Shown in pieces: positions 1-8,615 of a stretch of DNA of 64,000 nucleotides (the stretch's first letter is position 1; each line of letters begins with the position of its first letter). The notes under the pieces were generated by a model that was not told the DNA's origin, did no database searches, and saw only the letters and a list, made by a program, of their open reading frames with translations. A program made the translations under genes and the position numbers. The DNA is from Paenibacillus sp. BK033 (GTDB lineage: Bacteria > Bacillota > Bacilli > Paenibacillales > Paenibacillaceae), in NCBI RefSeq assembly GCF_004345425.1, contig NZ_SLVP01000002.1, positions 1,103,747 to 1,167,746 on the forward strand. The letters run 5' to 3'.

Positions 1-54
1 TACAAAGTTAGGCTTTTGCTGGCCTATTGAACGACTGGCATCCCTATATTTTTT

Positions 55-96
55 AAAAAAAAGACAATTCCCTTCTGTAATCAGAAGAAAATTGTC
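55..96 (-). terminator. Intrinsic terminator after araD
   Basis: On the minus strand the stem GACAATT...AATTGTC, with an inner CAGAA/TTCTG pairing, is followed directly by eight U residues (A55-A62 on plus). It lies 14 bases past the araD stop, so araD is the last gene of its unit and no araA is co-transcribed behind it. Confidence 0.88.
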
Positions 97-109
97 CTTG
101 ATCGTTTCG

Positions 110-802
110 TTATTTGATTTGGCCGTAATAGGCATTAGCGCCATGCTTCCGGAGAAAATGCTTGTCGAGCAAAGCCTGATCCATCGGCTGAATGTCCGGA
201 TTAAGATTATAAGCATGAAGGGCCATCTTTGCAACTTCCTCCACGACTACCGCATTATGAACGGCCTCATGCGGATCTTTGCCCCAGTTGAATGGCGCAT
301 GGCTGTTCACAAGCACGCTTGGTATCATCATTGGGTCTTTATCCTTAAACGTTTCGACAATGACGTTGCCGGTCTCGAGCTCATAAGCGCTTTCGATCTC
401 CTCGCGCGTCATTGCGCGGGTAACCGGGATTTCGCCGTAGAAGTAATCGGCATGAGTGGTCCCCAGAGCAGGAATCCCCCGGCCGGCTTGCGCCCAGCTT
501 GTTGCCCACGGAGAATGCGTATGCACGATTCCGCCAATCTGCGGAAAGGCTTTATATAAGACAAGATGCGTTGGCGTATCCGAGGATGGTTTGAGCTCGC
601 CCTCTACCTTATTCCCCTCAAGATCCACAACAACAAGATCCTCCAGCTTAAGCTGATCGTAAGGCACGCCGCTAGGCTTGATGACCACAAGGCCGCTTTC
701 CCGATCGATACCGCTCACATTTCCCCAGGTAAACGTAACAAGACCATACTTAGGCAAATCCAAGTTGGCTTCCAATACCTCTTGCTTTAACCGCTCCAGC
801 AT
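110..802 (-). CDS. araD: L-ribulose-5-phosphate 4-epimerase
   Basis: Class II aldolase/adducin-family enzyme that converts L-ribulose 5-phosphate to D-xylulose 5-phosphate, the last step of bacterial L-arabinose catabolism, in the cytoplasm. The 231-residue protein matches the usual AraD length. The HTHSPWA motif near residues 94-100 supplies two zinc-binding histidines, and [12 protein letters not shown] follows later. I start at the ATG of MLERLKQ because an AAAGG ribosome site stands 9 bases ahead and Bacillus AraD begins in the same way; upstream in-frame ATGs at 811 and 829 fit worse. It is the last gene of the araB-araR-araD block, with its own AraR box and -10 upstream. Confidence 0.95.
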   Translation of the reverse strand: MLERLKQEVLEANLDLPKYGLVTFTWGNVSGIDRESGLVVIKPSGVPYDQLKLEDLVVVDLEGNKVEGELKPSSDTPTHLVLYKAFPQIGGIVHTHSPWATSWAQAGRGIPALGTTHADYFYGEIPVTRAMTREEIESAYELETGNVIVETFKDKDPMMIPSVLVNSHAPFNWGKDPHEAVHNAVVVEEVAKMALHAYNLNPDIQPMDQALLDKHFLRKHGANAYYGQIK

Positions 803-840
803 GTTGCTCATCCTTTCGTCGATCCTCATTTTCCAATGTC

Positions 841-863
841 ATTATACACTTGTACGTACATGT
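841..863 (-). promoter_or_regulatory. araD promoter -10 with AraR box
   Basis: The minus strand has a perfect -10 TATAAT (plus 841-846). Directly upstream on plus 848-863 is ACTTGTACGTACATGT, which matches the known Bacillus AraR operator ATTTGTACGTACAAAT at 13 of 16 positions. The box fills the -10/-35 spacer, so bound AraR would exclude RNA polymerase. No good -35 was found. araD can therefore be induced separately from araB. Confidence 0.8.
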
Positions 864-900
864 TTTCTACATTTATTTTGTCACGACCCGCGACTTGTCA

Positions 901-1998
901 TTACATCTTGCGGGTCGATTCTCTAATAATCAAGCTAGGCTTGTAAGTTTTGGATTCCGGCATCAAGGTGCCGCCGCTCTCGATCAGCTCGAACAACAGG
1001 CTTGCGGCGTCCTCTCCCATTTCCGCCTTCGGATGAACAAGCGTTGTCAGCTTCACTTCGGATGCCGTTGCGAGCGGCGAGTCGTCGAATCCAACCACGG
1101 ATATATCCTGCGGTACGGATAGCCCGGCTTGGCGGATAACTTCGAGCAGATGCAGAGCCAGCTCGTCGTTGTAGCAGACAAATGCCGTTGGCCGTTCCTC
1201 TTCCGGAAGCTCCAGGAGCCTTGCCGCTTCTTCAATCGGCTTCTTCGCTTTCTCCTCCGTCCGGTAAGCCACAACAAACTCCGGCTGAAGGAGACAGCCT
1301 TCCTGCTGATGCGCGCGCATAAAGCCTTTCAAGCGCAGCACGCCCTGCTGGTCATCCGTCTTGAAAAACCCGACAATCCGGCGATGTCCCAGCTCGAGCA
1401 AATGCTGAGCCGCCGTACGGCCTCCATCTTCATCGTCGATGACAAGAGAAGGACAGCTGATTTCCGGGTATCGGGCGTTTATCATGACATAAGGAATTCG
1501 CCGGTTGTTAAGCGCGAGAAAATAAGCCAGATTCGGATTTCCTTCGGCGCTTTTGGTCGGTTCGATAATCAAACCGCTCAGCGGCTGGCTGGTTAACATG
1601 GACAGGCTTTCCCGTTCCCTGCCCTTATCGTTGTCCGTGCTGGAGAGCAGCAGCCGATAGCCTTTGGCCCGAATCGCCGCTTCCGTCCCGCGTACGATAT
1701 GCGGAAAAATATAATCCGAAATATAAGTCGTTATGAGGCCTATCGTCTGGGTTTCCGCACGGCTCTCGCTTTCCCGCGCATCCGCTACGAAGGTCCCTTT
1801 TCCTTGCAGACGGTACAGCCTGCCTTCCTTCTCCAGCTCTCCTAGCGTTTGGCGGACGGTTTGCCGGCTTAGCCCGAACTGCTCGGATATTTCGTTCTCT
1901 GACGGCATCTGCTCATTGGGCTGAAGCTTTCCCGTCTCCAGCCATGCCAATATTTCTTTCTTGAGCTGAATGTATTTCGGCAATGATTTTTCTTTCAT
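901..1998 (-). CDS. araR: Arabinose repressor AraR (GntR/LacI chimera)
   Basis: Transcriptional repressor of L-arabinose genes, released by L-arabinose. The 365-residue protein joins an N-terminal GntR-type winged helix (about 8-75, with LSRQTVRQTLGELEKEGRLYRLQGKGTFV) to a LacI/periplasmic-binding-like effector domain (about 83-362, including the VVGFDDSPLA segment typical of that family). This chimeric layout and length are diagnostic of AraR. It lies between araB and araD on the same strand. AraR-like boxes precede araB and araD, and a weaker one precedes araR itself, so autoregulation is possible. The ATG at 1998 opens the conserved LPKYIQLKKEI segment. Confidence 0.92.
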   Translation of the reverse strand: MKEKSLPKYIQLKKEILAWLETGKLQPNEQMPSENEISEQFGLSRQTVRQTLGELEKEGRLYRLQGKGTFVADARESESRAETQTIGLITTYISDYIFPHIVRGTEAAIRAKGYRLLLSSTDNDKGRERESLSMLTSQPLSGLIIEPTKSAEGNPNLAYFLALNNRRIPYVMINARYPEISCPSLVIDDEDGGRTAAQHLLELGHRRIVGFFKTDDQQGVLRLKGFMRAHQQEGCLLQPEFVVAYRTEEKAKKPIEEAARLLELPEEERPTAFVCYNDELALHLLEVIRQAGLSVPQDISVVGFDDSPLATASEVKLTTLVHPKAEMGEDAASLLFELIESGGTLMPESKTYKPSLIIRESTRKM

Positions 1999-2015
1999 GA
2001 ACCTGCCCCTTTTCT

Positions 2016-2048
2016 AGCTTGTCTGTACGATTCTGCGATATGAGTATA
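2016..2048 (-). promoter_or_regulatory. Candidate araR promoter with weak AraR box
   Basis: On the minus strand TATACT (plus 2043-2048) could be a -10, and the downstream CTTGTCTGTAC stretch (about 2016-2032) matches the AraR consensus at about 10 of 16 positions. No convincing -35 was found. Autoregulation is inferred and the call is tentative. Confidence 0.35.
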
Positions 2049-2060
2049 GATTAACAAATC

Positions 2061-2088
2061 GGAGCCAGGAAATACTACTCCCGGCTCC
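2061..2088 (-). other. Hairpin between araB and araR
   Basis: The inverted repeat GGAGCC...GGCTCC lies 39 bases past the araB stop on the minus strand. The following stretch, GATTTGTT, is only partly U-rich, so this is either a leaky terminator or a stem that separates expression of araB from the regulator gene. Confidence 0.5.
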
Positions 2089-2126
2089 AATCGTTCCTTC
2101 TATCTATCTGCATGCGATTTAACGGT

Positions 2127-3725
2127 TTATTTCAAGTATTCAACCGCGGCTCTTTCAATGGAAAGTCCCGTCTTATACCGTTTCATAAAGACCTCGAAGC
2201 CTTCCACATCCTTCGGATCAGGGGAAACCTGCGAGCCGGCTTTGCCTGCGAATACGTTCTCGTTCAGGAAGTCTTCCAGCGTCTCGTTCTCCGCTTTGTT
2301 CACCATGTAGGAAGCAAGCAGGGCAATCCCCCACGCTCCGCCTTCACCGGCGGTCTCCATGACGGAGACCGGAACGTTCAGAGCGCCAGCCATGATTTTT
2401 TGTCCTACGCCTTCGGTCTTGAACAAGCCGCCATGACCAAGGATCTGGTCCAGCTTCACTTCCTCTTGCTTAAGAAGAATATCCATGCCAATCTTAAGCG
2501 CGCCAAGCGCGGTAAACAGATGAACGCGCATGAAATTCGCCAGATTGAAGCGGCTCTCCGAGGAACGCACGAACAATGGGCGTCCTTCTTCGAAATGCGT
2601 CATGTGCTCGCCCGACAAATAGCCGTAAGCCAGCAGTCCGCCGCCATCCGGATCGCCTTGCAGCGCCAGGTTGTACAGAGTGCCGTAAAGCTTGTTAGCG
2701 TCAACATGAAGACCCATTGCCTGGGCAAACTCGTCAAACAAGCCAACCCATGCATTCAGATCGGACGAACAGTTATTGGAGTGAGCCATAGCGACCAGGT
2801 TGCCGGTCGGCGTCGTAACGAGGTCGATCTCATCATAGGCCTTGGACAGCTCCTTCTCCAGAACAACCATCGCGAATACCGAGGTTCCCGCCGATACGTT
2901 GCCCGTGCGCTTCGCAATACTGTTCGTCGCAACCATGCCTGTTCCGGCGTCCCCTTCGGCCGGACAGAACGGAATTCCCGCCTGCAGCTCTCCGGTCACG
3001 TCCAGAAGCTTCGCTCCTTCTTCGGTCAGTACCCCTGCACGCTCGCCCGCAACCAATACTTGAGGCAAAATATCCTCAAGCTTCCATGGAAGCTCTTTTG
3101 CCGCAATCCGCTCATTAAACTGATTAATCATAACCTCGTTAAAGCTTCCCGTATGGATATCAATCGGAAACACGCCGGATGCTTCGCCTACGCCAAGATT
3201 TTTCTGACCGGTCAATTTCCAATGAATGTACCCCGCCAGAGTCGTCAGGAAATGAATGTCGGCAATATGCGCTTCCCGATTCAGAATCGCTTGATACAGA
3301 TGGGCAATGCTCCAGCGCTGAGGAATATGGAAATTGAACAATTCGCTCAGCTCCGCCGAAGCCTGCTCCGTTATATTGTTTCTCCATGTGCGGAAAGGAA
3401 CAAGCTGATTGCCAGCCTGATCAAACACCATGTAGCCATGCATCATTCCGCTAAAACCAATGGCGCCAATAGTCTGCAATGCCGCGCCATACCGCTCCTT
3501 CACATCGGCCGCCATCTTCCGATAGCTGTCTTGAATGCCCTTCCAAATATCCTCCAGGCTATACGTCCAAATATTATTGAGGTAGCTGTTCTCCCAGTCA
3601 TGACTGCCCGATGCGATTGGCGTATTGTCTTCCCCGATGAGAACTGCCTTAATCCGGGTTGAGCCCAGCTCGATTCCAAGCACTGTTTTGCCGTTCTTAA
3701 TAGCCTCTTTCATATCAAGACTCAT
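2127..3725 (-). CDS. araB: FGGY-family carbohydrate kinase, probable ribulokinase
   Basis: Cytoplasmic FGGY sugar kinase; from its place between an AraR-controlled promoter and araR/araD it most likely phosphorylates L-ribulose. The 532-residue protein shows the N-terminal phosphate-binding [13 protein letters not shown] (about 16-28), the [10 protein letters not shown] segment and the [12 protein letters not shown] region. The sequence looks closer to XylB-like FGGY proteins than to canonical AraB, so the symbol rests on context as much as on sequence. The ATG at 3725 has a GGAGG site 7 bases upstream. A palindromic AraR control region lies just upstream. Confidence 0.8.
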   Translation of the reverse strand: MSLDMKEAIKNGKTVLGIELGSTRIKAVLIGEDNTPIASGSHDWENSYLNNIWTYSLEDIWKGIQDSYRKMAADVKERYGAALQTIGAIGFSGMMHGYMVFDQAGNQLVPFRTWRNNITEQASAELSELFNFHIPQRWSIAHLYQAILNREAHIADIHFLTTLAGYIHWKLTGQKNLGVGEASGVFPIDIHTGSFNEVMINQFNERIAAKELPWKLEDILPQVLVAGERAGVLTEEGAKLLDVTGELQAGIPFCPAEGDAGTGMVATNSIAKRTGNVSAGTSVFAMVVLEKELSKAYDEIDLVTTPTGNLVAMAHSNNCSSDLNAWVGLFDEFAQAMGLHVDANKLYGTLYNLALQGDPDGGGLLAYGYLSGEHMTHFEEGRPLFVRSSESRFNLANFMRVHLFTALGALKIGMDILLKQEEVKLDQILGHGGLFKTEGVGQKIMAGALNVPVSVMETAGEGGAWGIALLASYMVNKAENETLEDFLNENVFAGKAGSQVSPDPKDVEGFEVFMKRYKTGLSIERAAVEYLK

Positions 3726-3776
3726 GTTTGTTCCTCCGTTATGGTTAATGAATTGAAATGAAGTTCAGTTTAGCTA

Positions 3777-3823
3777 ACTTGTCTGTAGACAGTATACCAT
3801 CATTGAAACTTGTATGTACATGT
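3777..3823 (-). promoter_or_regulatory. araB promoter with two AraR-like boxes
   Basis: On the minus strand a -10 TATACT (plus 3791-3796) follows, at 18 bases, the -35-like TGTACA that lies inside the box ACTTGTATGTACATGT (3808-3823; 12/16 to the AraR consensus). A second, weaker box, ACTTGTCTGTAGACAGT (3777-3793), covers the -10 and start region. Box centres are about 31 bp apart, close to three helical turns, which would suit cooperative binding. Confidence 0.75.
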
Positions 3824-3864
3824 GAAAATAGAGTGAGAATGAGAATTCCTTCTGTTATCCATAC

Positions 3865-3903
3865 AATGTTCATTTGAACGTTTGGCCATGGAGGGCATAT
3901 ACT
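3865..3903 (+). promoter_or_regulatory. Promoter and palindromic operator of the CDF gene
   Basis: TTGAAC (3874-3879) and TATACT (3898-3903) form a sigma-A-like promoter with an 18-base spacer. The -35 lies inside the inverted repeat AATGTTCATTTGAACGTT (3865-3882; arms GTTCA/TGAAC), the kind of site used by ArsR/SmtB or other metal-responsive repressors. The regulator itself is not in the window. Confidence 0.6.
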
Positions 3904-3958
3904 TAAGCTACATTAGTTATTTATAATGATTCTAATCTAGAAAAAAGGAGTGAGTGTC

Positions 3959-4891
3959 ATGAACAAAGGGGACTATCATCATCTCCCGCATGTGAAAGAG
4001 CAGTCCGCATCCAAAAAAACGCTGTGGCTCACCTTAACGTTAACCTCAATCTTTACGGCTATTGAAATCATCGGCGGCTTATTGTCCGGCTCGCTTGCTT
4101 TGCTCTCCGATTCGGCCCATATGGTATCCGACGTATTGGCTCTTGGTTTAAGCATGTTCGCCATCTATATGGCATCGCGGCAGCCTACCAGCCAATATAC
4201 CTTCGGATTCGTGCGTTTCGAGATCATGGCTTCATTCTTGAATGGCCTTGCGCTGGTGGCTATCGCGGGATTCATCTGGTACGAGGGCGTTCAGCGGCAG
4301 ATCCATCCCGAGCCGGTAGACATGGGCCTCATGCTTGGCATTGCCGTAATCGGTTTGATCGTGAATGTCGTACTTACCCTGCTGCTGCACCGCAGCGCGA
4401 AAGAAGAAGAGAACCTGAATGTCAAAAGCGCGTTATGGCACTTCATTGGCGACACGCTCAGCTCGGCAGGGGTAATCGTGTCGGCCATTCTGATGAAAGC
4501 GACGGGCATTCTTCTCTTCGACCCGATTATTAGCATGGTAATCGGCGGCATAATCGCGATCGGCGGCGTAAAAATTATCCGCGAATCTTACGTTATTCTC
4601 ATGGAGGCGGTGCCGGAGCAATTTAACCTGGAGTCGATACGCCAGGATTTGAGCGGAGTGACAGGCGTATTGGACGTTCACGACATGCATTTATGGGCCG
4701 TGTCCACCGATCATTATTCCTTAACCGCCCACGTTCTTGCGGATTCCCATACCCAGCCGTATTGCATTACGCTTGCCTTGACCGAACTATTGAAAGAGAA
4801 ATACGGCATCGTGCATTCGACCATCCAGATTGAGCATGCCGCTATTCATCATCACGGGGAATACGGCCGTCAGTTTTTAACTTTAACCTAA
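3959..4891 (+). CDS. Cation diffusion facilitator metal exporter (CzcD-like)
   Basis: Membrane antiporter that exports divalent metals, typically zinc, cobalt or cadmium. The 310-residue protein carries a His-rich N-terminus, six predicted membrane segments and the two CDF metal-binding HxxxD pairs: SDSAHMVSDV near residue 50 and HFIGDTLSSAG near residue 165. A cytoplasmic C-terminal domain (about 210-305) ends in further histidines. I chose the ATG at 3959 over the in-frame GTG at 3950 because GGAG (3947-3950) stands 8 bases ahead of the ATG and would overlap the GTG. A palindrome over its promoter suggests metal-responsive repression. It is monocistronic and ends at a strong terminator. Confidence 0.92.
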   Translation: MNKGDYHHLPHVKEQSASKKTLWLTLTLTSIFTAIEIIGGLLSGSLALLSDSAHMVSDVLALGLSMFAIYMASRQPTSQYTFGFVRFEIMASFLNGLALVAIAGFIWYEGVQRQIHPEPVDMGLMLGIAVIGLIVNVVLTLLLHRSAKEEENLNVKSALWHFIGDTLSSAGVIVSAILMKATGILLFDPIISMVIGGIIAIGGVKIIRESYVILMEAVPEQFNLESIRQDLSGVTGVLDVHDMHLWAVSTDHYSLTAHVLADSHTQPYCITLALTELLKEKYGIVHSTIQIEHAAIHHHGEYGRQFLTLT

Positions 4892-4909
4892 CGGAACGAC
4901 AAACCTAGA

Positions 4910-4935
4910 GATCAGCATTAGGCTGGTCTTTTTTT
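4910..4935 (+). terminator. Intrinsic terminator after the CDF gene
   Basis: The stem GATCAGC/GCTGGTC (one G-U pair, loop ATTAG) is followed by seven T residues, 18 bases past the CDF stop. Confidence 0.88.
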
Positions 4936-4999
4936 GTATCTGAATAATAAAAAGCGCTTAAAGAAAAATTAATTTAAATACAATTTTTGGAGGAGCCAA

Positions 5000-5716
5000 A
5001 TGTCTGAATACTATGTCATTTTTATAAGGAGTATTTCTTCCTTTATCCTCCTTTTAATCATCACAAGATTGATTGGCAAACAAACATTATCCAATATGAA
5101 TAGCCATGATTTCGTAACCGCGATTATCCTAGGCGCCATCGCGGCGAACATTGCGTTTAACGAGAAGATCGTTCTATCCCATCTAATAATTTCGCTAGGT
5201 GTATTTACTGTCACTTCGTGGCTGCTTAGTCTTTTATCTTTAAAAGGAAGAATTGCGGAGAGATGGTTATTCGGAAAGCCATCAGTCGTCGTGGATGGAG
5301 GTGTACTCCTTCAGGAGAACATGAAGAAAAACAAATTAACACTGGATTCCTTTAACGAGATGCTTCGGGAGAAGGAGATTTTTGATATTTCCGAAGTAGA
5401 GTATGCCCTGCTTGAAAACAGCGGCAAACTCTCCGTTCTGAGAAAGAAAGAATATCGGCATCTCAATTTGCATTTGCTAAATTCAGAAAAAAAATATCCG
5501 CCAAAACCAATAAACTTTCCTGTAGAACTCATAAAAGAAGGCAAGTTTATTTACGAACACCTGCATGAGGCGAATATTAAGACGGAAATGATCGAAAAGG
5601 CTGTGCAGAAGAAAGGACACGCTCTTACCGACGTGTTTTATGCCGTAAGAGGTACCGATGGAAAGCTGTATTTTGATTTTTATCAAGACCAATTAGAGCA
5701 TCCAACAGATATGTAG
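5000..5716 (+). CDS. DUF421 (YetF-like) membrane protein
   Basis: A 238-residue protein of the DUF421/YetF family; members are inner-membrane proteins of unclear function, some of them sporulation- or stress-linked in Bacillus. The N-terminal 80 residues hold two or three hydrophobic helices with the conserved TRLIGKQTLSNMNSHDFVTAIILG segment. The rest is a cytoplasmic tandem alpha/beta region with the ISEVEYALLENSGKLSVLRK motif typical of the family. A strong GGAGGAG ribosome site precedes the ATG by 5 bases. It appears to be a single-gene unit that converges on the next gene; no terminator was evident in the 66-base gap. Confidence 0.85.
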   Translation: MSEYYVIFIRSISSFILLLIITRLIGKQTLSNMNSHDFVTAIILGAIAANIAFNEKIVLSHLIISLGVFTVTSWLLSLLSLKGRIAERWLFGKPSVVVDGGVLLQENMKKNKLTLDSFNEMLREKEIFDISEVEYALLENSGKLSVLRKKEYRHLNLHLLNSEKKYPPKPINFPVELIKEGKFIYEHLHEANIKTEMIEKAVQKKGHALTDVFYAVRGTDGKLYFDFYQDQLEHPTDM

Positions 5717-5782
5717 GTTCTGTCCAGAGGGTAATTACTGAACTCACAGCGCGCTTCTGCCCGCCATGAGTTTATTGAAAGG

Positions 5783-6382
5783 TTATGCGGCTCTATTCTC
5801 CGTCGACTGAGCCACCCGTCGTTCAATCAACCAAACCAATCCCCAGAACACGATTGTGCTGAGTATCGCGATAATCGCCGAACCTCCTGCATGAATAACC
5901 GCCACAACGGCAAACACGGTTGCCAGCAAAAAATGAATTTTGCGCAAATGCTTGTTCTTTACGCGGCGGATTAAAAAACCGTACACCCCTAACGATAGCA
6001 GCAGCGCAAATCCTGCAATACCTGTATAGGTGTCGTCCTTGATTCTCGCTTGAGTCAGAAAATAGAGGCCGTGAACAGCGATCAGGACGATTGCTGCATA
6101 ACCAGCAAGTCGATGCGCTTTGTCAAAAAGCTTGACCAGCTTCTTCACGAGAGGAGATGGCGATTTACGCTTTCGCTTCACGCGAAGCCACGCGTAACTA
6201 AGGGCGGTACTCCACACAGCAATCGTTCCCAATGTCTTGAATAGTTCTTCGTTCCCTCTATCCCCGGGCTTTATTCCAGGAAGGCCTTGGCGGCTTACGC
6301 CAAACCATGCGTGGAAGATCAAGGCAAAACCAGCCATCGCCACAACAACGGCGGGTACAAAAACGCCTCGGCTATGTTTCAT
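5783..6382 (-). CDS. Small polytopic membrane protein, cytochrome b/ferric-reductase-like
   Basis: A 199-residue integral membrane protein with about six hydrophobic segments. Histidines sit in or near membrane helices (HRLAGY, VHGLYFL, HLRKIH, IHAGGS) in a spacing that resembles heme-ligating cytochrome b or ferric-reductase-like membrane proteins; heme binding is inferred and no flavin domain is present. The start is the ATG of MKHSRG, which has an AAGGGG site 5 bases upstream; an earlier in-frame ATG at 6403 lacks one. It is expressed alone from the minus strand, with a strong terminator of the preceding gene just upstream. The physiological role is unknown. Confidence 0.6.
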   Translation of the reverse strand: MKHSRGVFVPAVVVAMAGFALIFHAWFGVSRQGLPGIKPGDRGNEELFKTLGTIAVWSTALSYAWLRVKRKRKSPSPLVKKLVKLFDKAHRLAGYAAIVLIAVHGLYFLTQARIKDDTYTGIAGFALLLSLGVYGFLIRRVKNKHLRKIHFLLATVFAVVAVIHAGGSAIIAILSTIVFWGLVWLIERRVAQSTENRAA

Positions 6383-6479
6383 GCTTTCCCCTTCTCTCGT
6401 CAACGTTTGAACCAGTATATAAGGTAAGTATTAAATAGGTCTTAAGAATTTATTATTCCCTTATTATCTCTTCTTTCAA

Positions 6480-6512
6480 TAAAAAGAGACAATCCCCAGA
6501 TTGGATTGTCTC
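6480..6512 (-). terminator. Intrinsic terminator after the SF0329-family gene
   Basis: Perfect 10-bp stem GAGACAATCC/GGATTGTCTC followed on the minus strand by UUUUUA, 22 bases past the stop of the gene at 6535. Confidence 0.92.
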
Positions 6513-6534
6513 CGGCTGTTCTGCGCTGCCTCAC

Positions 6535-7104
6535 TCACATCGTGCTAAGACGCAGCTCATAGAAATACTGAACGACGGGATGCTTGAGCTTGATCTTCCC
6601 GCTCATGTTTTGAATGCGTTTCTTCCCGACCCTTCTATCAATCAACGCCAGGATATTCAGTAAGATATCCTTGCTCTCTATGCTCTCCTCTATGGAGAGG
6701 GATAGAAACTTGTTCGCTACCGCAACAAAGTTAGATTTGCTTAAGGCGGTCTGTGCCGACAAGAGCTCTTTTGCAAGCTCGCCTATTTTTCGGCCTCTCG
6801 CAATCACCTTCAGACGCTCCTCGGGAACCAGCCCCTTCGTATCTGCTCTGACCGCATCAAGCTCTTCCTTGCTGATCGGAATTTGAAGCTGCGGATCATT
6901 CTTGATTTCCTGCTCCGTCTGATACCATCTGATCGATGTCGATGCATCGCTCATATTAAATACGTTCTTCTTGTCTACAGCTATATAACAAAGCCCTGCT
7001 TTATCGGGTAAATAACGGTAGCTGGTTGACCGGTATTCGACTCTCCCCGATAACGCCGGACTAAGAAAGCTCTCCAATTGCTGCTTCAGTTTGCTCCAGG
7101 ACAT
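6535..7104 (-). CDS. SF0329-family hypothetical protein
   Basis: A 189-residue soluble protein without signal peptide or membrane segment. The opening MSWSKLKQQLESFLSPALSG and the SYRYLPDKAGLCYIAVDKK segment match what I recall of the conserved SF0329 family, whose function is unknown. The ATG at 7104 has a GGAGG site 5 bases upstream; an in-frame TTG 12 bases earlier overlaps that site and is rejected. It is a single-gene unit with its own terminator and no evident link to the sugar loci on either side. Confidence 0.75.
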   Translation of the reverse strand: MSWSKLKQQLESFLSPALSGRVEYRSTSYRYLPDKAGLCYIAVDKKNVFNMSDASTSIRWYQTEQEIKNDPQLQIPISKEELDAVRADTKGLVPEERLKVIARGRKIGELAKELLSAQTALSKSNFVAVANKFLSLSIEESIESKDILLNILALIDRRVGKKRIQNMSGKIKLKHPVVQYFYELRLSTM

Positions 7105-7189
7105 GTAAGCCTCCAAATTTCATTACTTCTTGTCTATCATACAATAACGGGCACATCATTCCTATCTTAATCGTCGAATGCAAAGCTAA

Positions 7190-7224
7190 CCAAAAGGCGG
7201 CAAACCCGAAAGGGATTGCCGCCT
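7190..7224 (-). terminator. Intrinsic terminator after the first CUT1 operon
   Basis: The stem AGGCGGCAATCCC/GGGTTTGCCGCCT (one mismatch, loop TTTC) is followed by UUUGG on the minus strand, 20 bases past the solute-binding protein stop. Confidence 0.85.
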
Positions 7225-7244
7225 GGAGGAAAAACGTTTCCGGC

Positions 7245-8567
7245 TTATTTCGCGGCTTGCTTCTCCGCAATCGCGTTGCCTGCCTTCGAAATTTCGTTAT
7301 AAGCATCTTCAATCGATTTCTGTCCGAACATAACGGAATCCATCGTTTTCTTGTAATTGTCTACCCATTCCGTCCACCCTGCCGCAGCCGGAGAGAACGG
7401 CATGGCTTTGTCGATCGACGTATCGTATAGCTTCTTGCCCAGCTTTTCCTTTGGCGCCAAGGTAGGCTCAAGCGCGGTATAGATCTCGTCGTAGATCGGA
7501 ATGCCGAAATTCGTGCCGTACGTTTCGCCGGCTGCCTTATCCGTCACGAACCATTTGATGAAAGCCTTCGCCGCATCCTTGTGCTTGGAATCGGTGCTTA
7601 CGCTCAGGAAGATGGTTGGCTGAGCCCATCCGCCTCCCTCTGGCCCCACCGGAAGGTTGACAACGTCTATTTTTCCGGGCATTAACTGCTCAAGCGCCCC
7701 TACCGAACCAACCGTAGCTCCCCGCGTCATGACTTTGCCGCTTGCCATCGGATCCGCTTGCGGATCGTTTTCCTTAAACGCGCTGACCATGTCCGCGGGA
7801 GGTACGATTTTCTTTTCGCGGAATTCCGAATGGATGCCGTAGAACTTCATGAACAAGTCTTTGTCCAGATTAAACTTCTTGCCATCCTCTTGAATAATCC
7901 GGCCTTTGCCGTAAGACATTTGATAATACTGGTAAAAATCCCACGTATCCGTGTCGCTGATCGGATAGACCCCTTCCGGGAGTTTGGCGCGGGCATTTCT
8001 CGCGAAATCGAAATATTCGTCCCAAGTCCAATCCTTCTTCGGCAGCTCTATGCCGGCAGCCTCCAGCGCTTCCTTGTTGAACGCCATGCCTTGCGCGTTG
8101 CGGCTGATCGGAATACCGTAAAGCTTGCCGCCGATTTTCAAGTTTTCCAGCGTCTTCTCGTCGATGACGCCGCTAAGATCGATATCCGACAAATCCTCCA
8201 GCGTACCTCTGGTCGCATATTCTTGAATGTATGCACCGTCCATATGAAGGACATCGGGCAGCGAATGGGAAGCGGCCAGCGTCGGCAGCTTCTTCCAATA
8301 ATCGTCCCATGCCATGTATTCAGGCGAGAAGGTGACCGATGGATTTAACTTCGTATAGACCTCCTGCGTTTTCAGCATTGCCTGATGCCTGATATCCGCT
8401 CCTTGCCACATGATCTTGAGCTTCACCGGAGCATTGGGATCGCCATTCCCGCCGGCGTTCGAAGCGTTCGCCTCTCCGTTGTTCGCACCGCCGTTGCCGC
8501 AAGCCGACAATGCCAGTGTGGCGGCCAGCATCAATAACGTGAATCCTTTGCATACACTTCGCTTCAT
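7245..8567 (-). CDS. CUT1 ABC transporter sugar-binding lipoprotein
   Basis: Extracellular solute-binding protein (family 1) that delivers a sugar or oligosaccharide to the permeases encoded just upstream. The 440-residue protein has a lipoprotein signal peptide with lipobox LSAC near residue 23, a Gly/Asn-rich linker and a typical periplasmic-binding fold with a PVGPEGGGWAQPTIFLSV segment in the middle. It is the third and last gene of permease-permease-SBP, an order opposite to the SBP-first operons elsewhere in the window. Proximity to uxuA suggests uronates or aldouronates as ligands (inference). An AAAGGGG site stands just ahead of the ATG. Confidence 0.88.
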   Translation of the reverse strand: MKRSVCKGFTLLMLAATLALSACGNGGANNGEANASNAGGNGDPNAPVKLKIMWQGADIRHQAMLKTQEVYTKLNPSVTFSPEYMAWDDYWKKLPTLAASHSLPDVLHMDGAYIQEYATRGTLEDLSDIDLSGVIDEKTLENLKIGGKLYGIPISRNAQGMAFNKEALEAAGIELPKKDWTWDEYFDFARNARAKLPEGVYPISDTDTWDFYQYYQMSYGKGRIIQEDGKKFNLDKDLFMKFYGIHSEFREKKIVPPADMVSAFKENDPQADPMASGKVMTRGATVGSVGALEQLMPGKIDVVNLPVGPEGGGWAQPTIFLSVSTDSKHKDAAKAFIKWFVTDKAAGETYGTNFGIPIYDEIYTALEPTLAPKEKLGKKLYDTSIDKAMPFSPAAAGWTEWVDNYKKTMDSVMFGQKSIEDAYNEISKAGNAIAEKQAAK

Positions 8568-8615
8568 CTTCTTTTCCCCTTTACCTTATATTTTGAAGCC
8601 GGGTCCGCCATGCCG

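Noticed and set aside
1-109. A downstream araA gene in the ara operon
   Set aside because: A strong terminator follows araD and no coding signal is seen in the remaining bases.
2112-3662. Long open frame of 516 codons on the plus strand antisense to araB
   Set aside because: The minus-strand frame is a clear FGGY kinase; the antisense frame has no family features, no ribosome site and arises from codon bias.
3950-3958. GTG start for the CDF exporter
   Set aside because: It would overlap the ribosome-binding GGAG; the ATG at 3959 has correct spacing.
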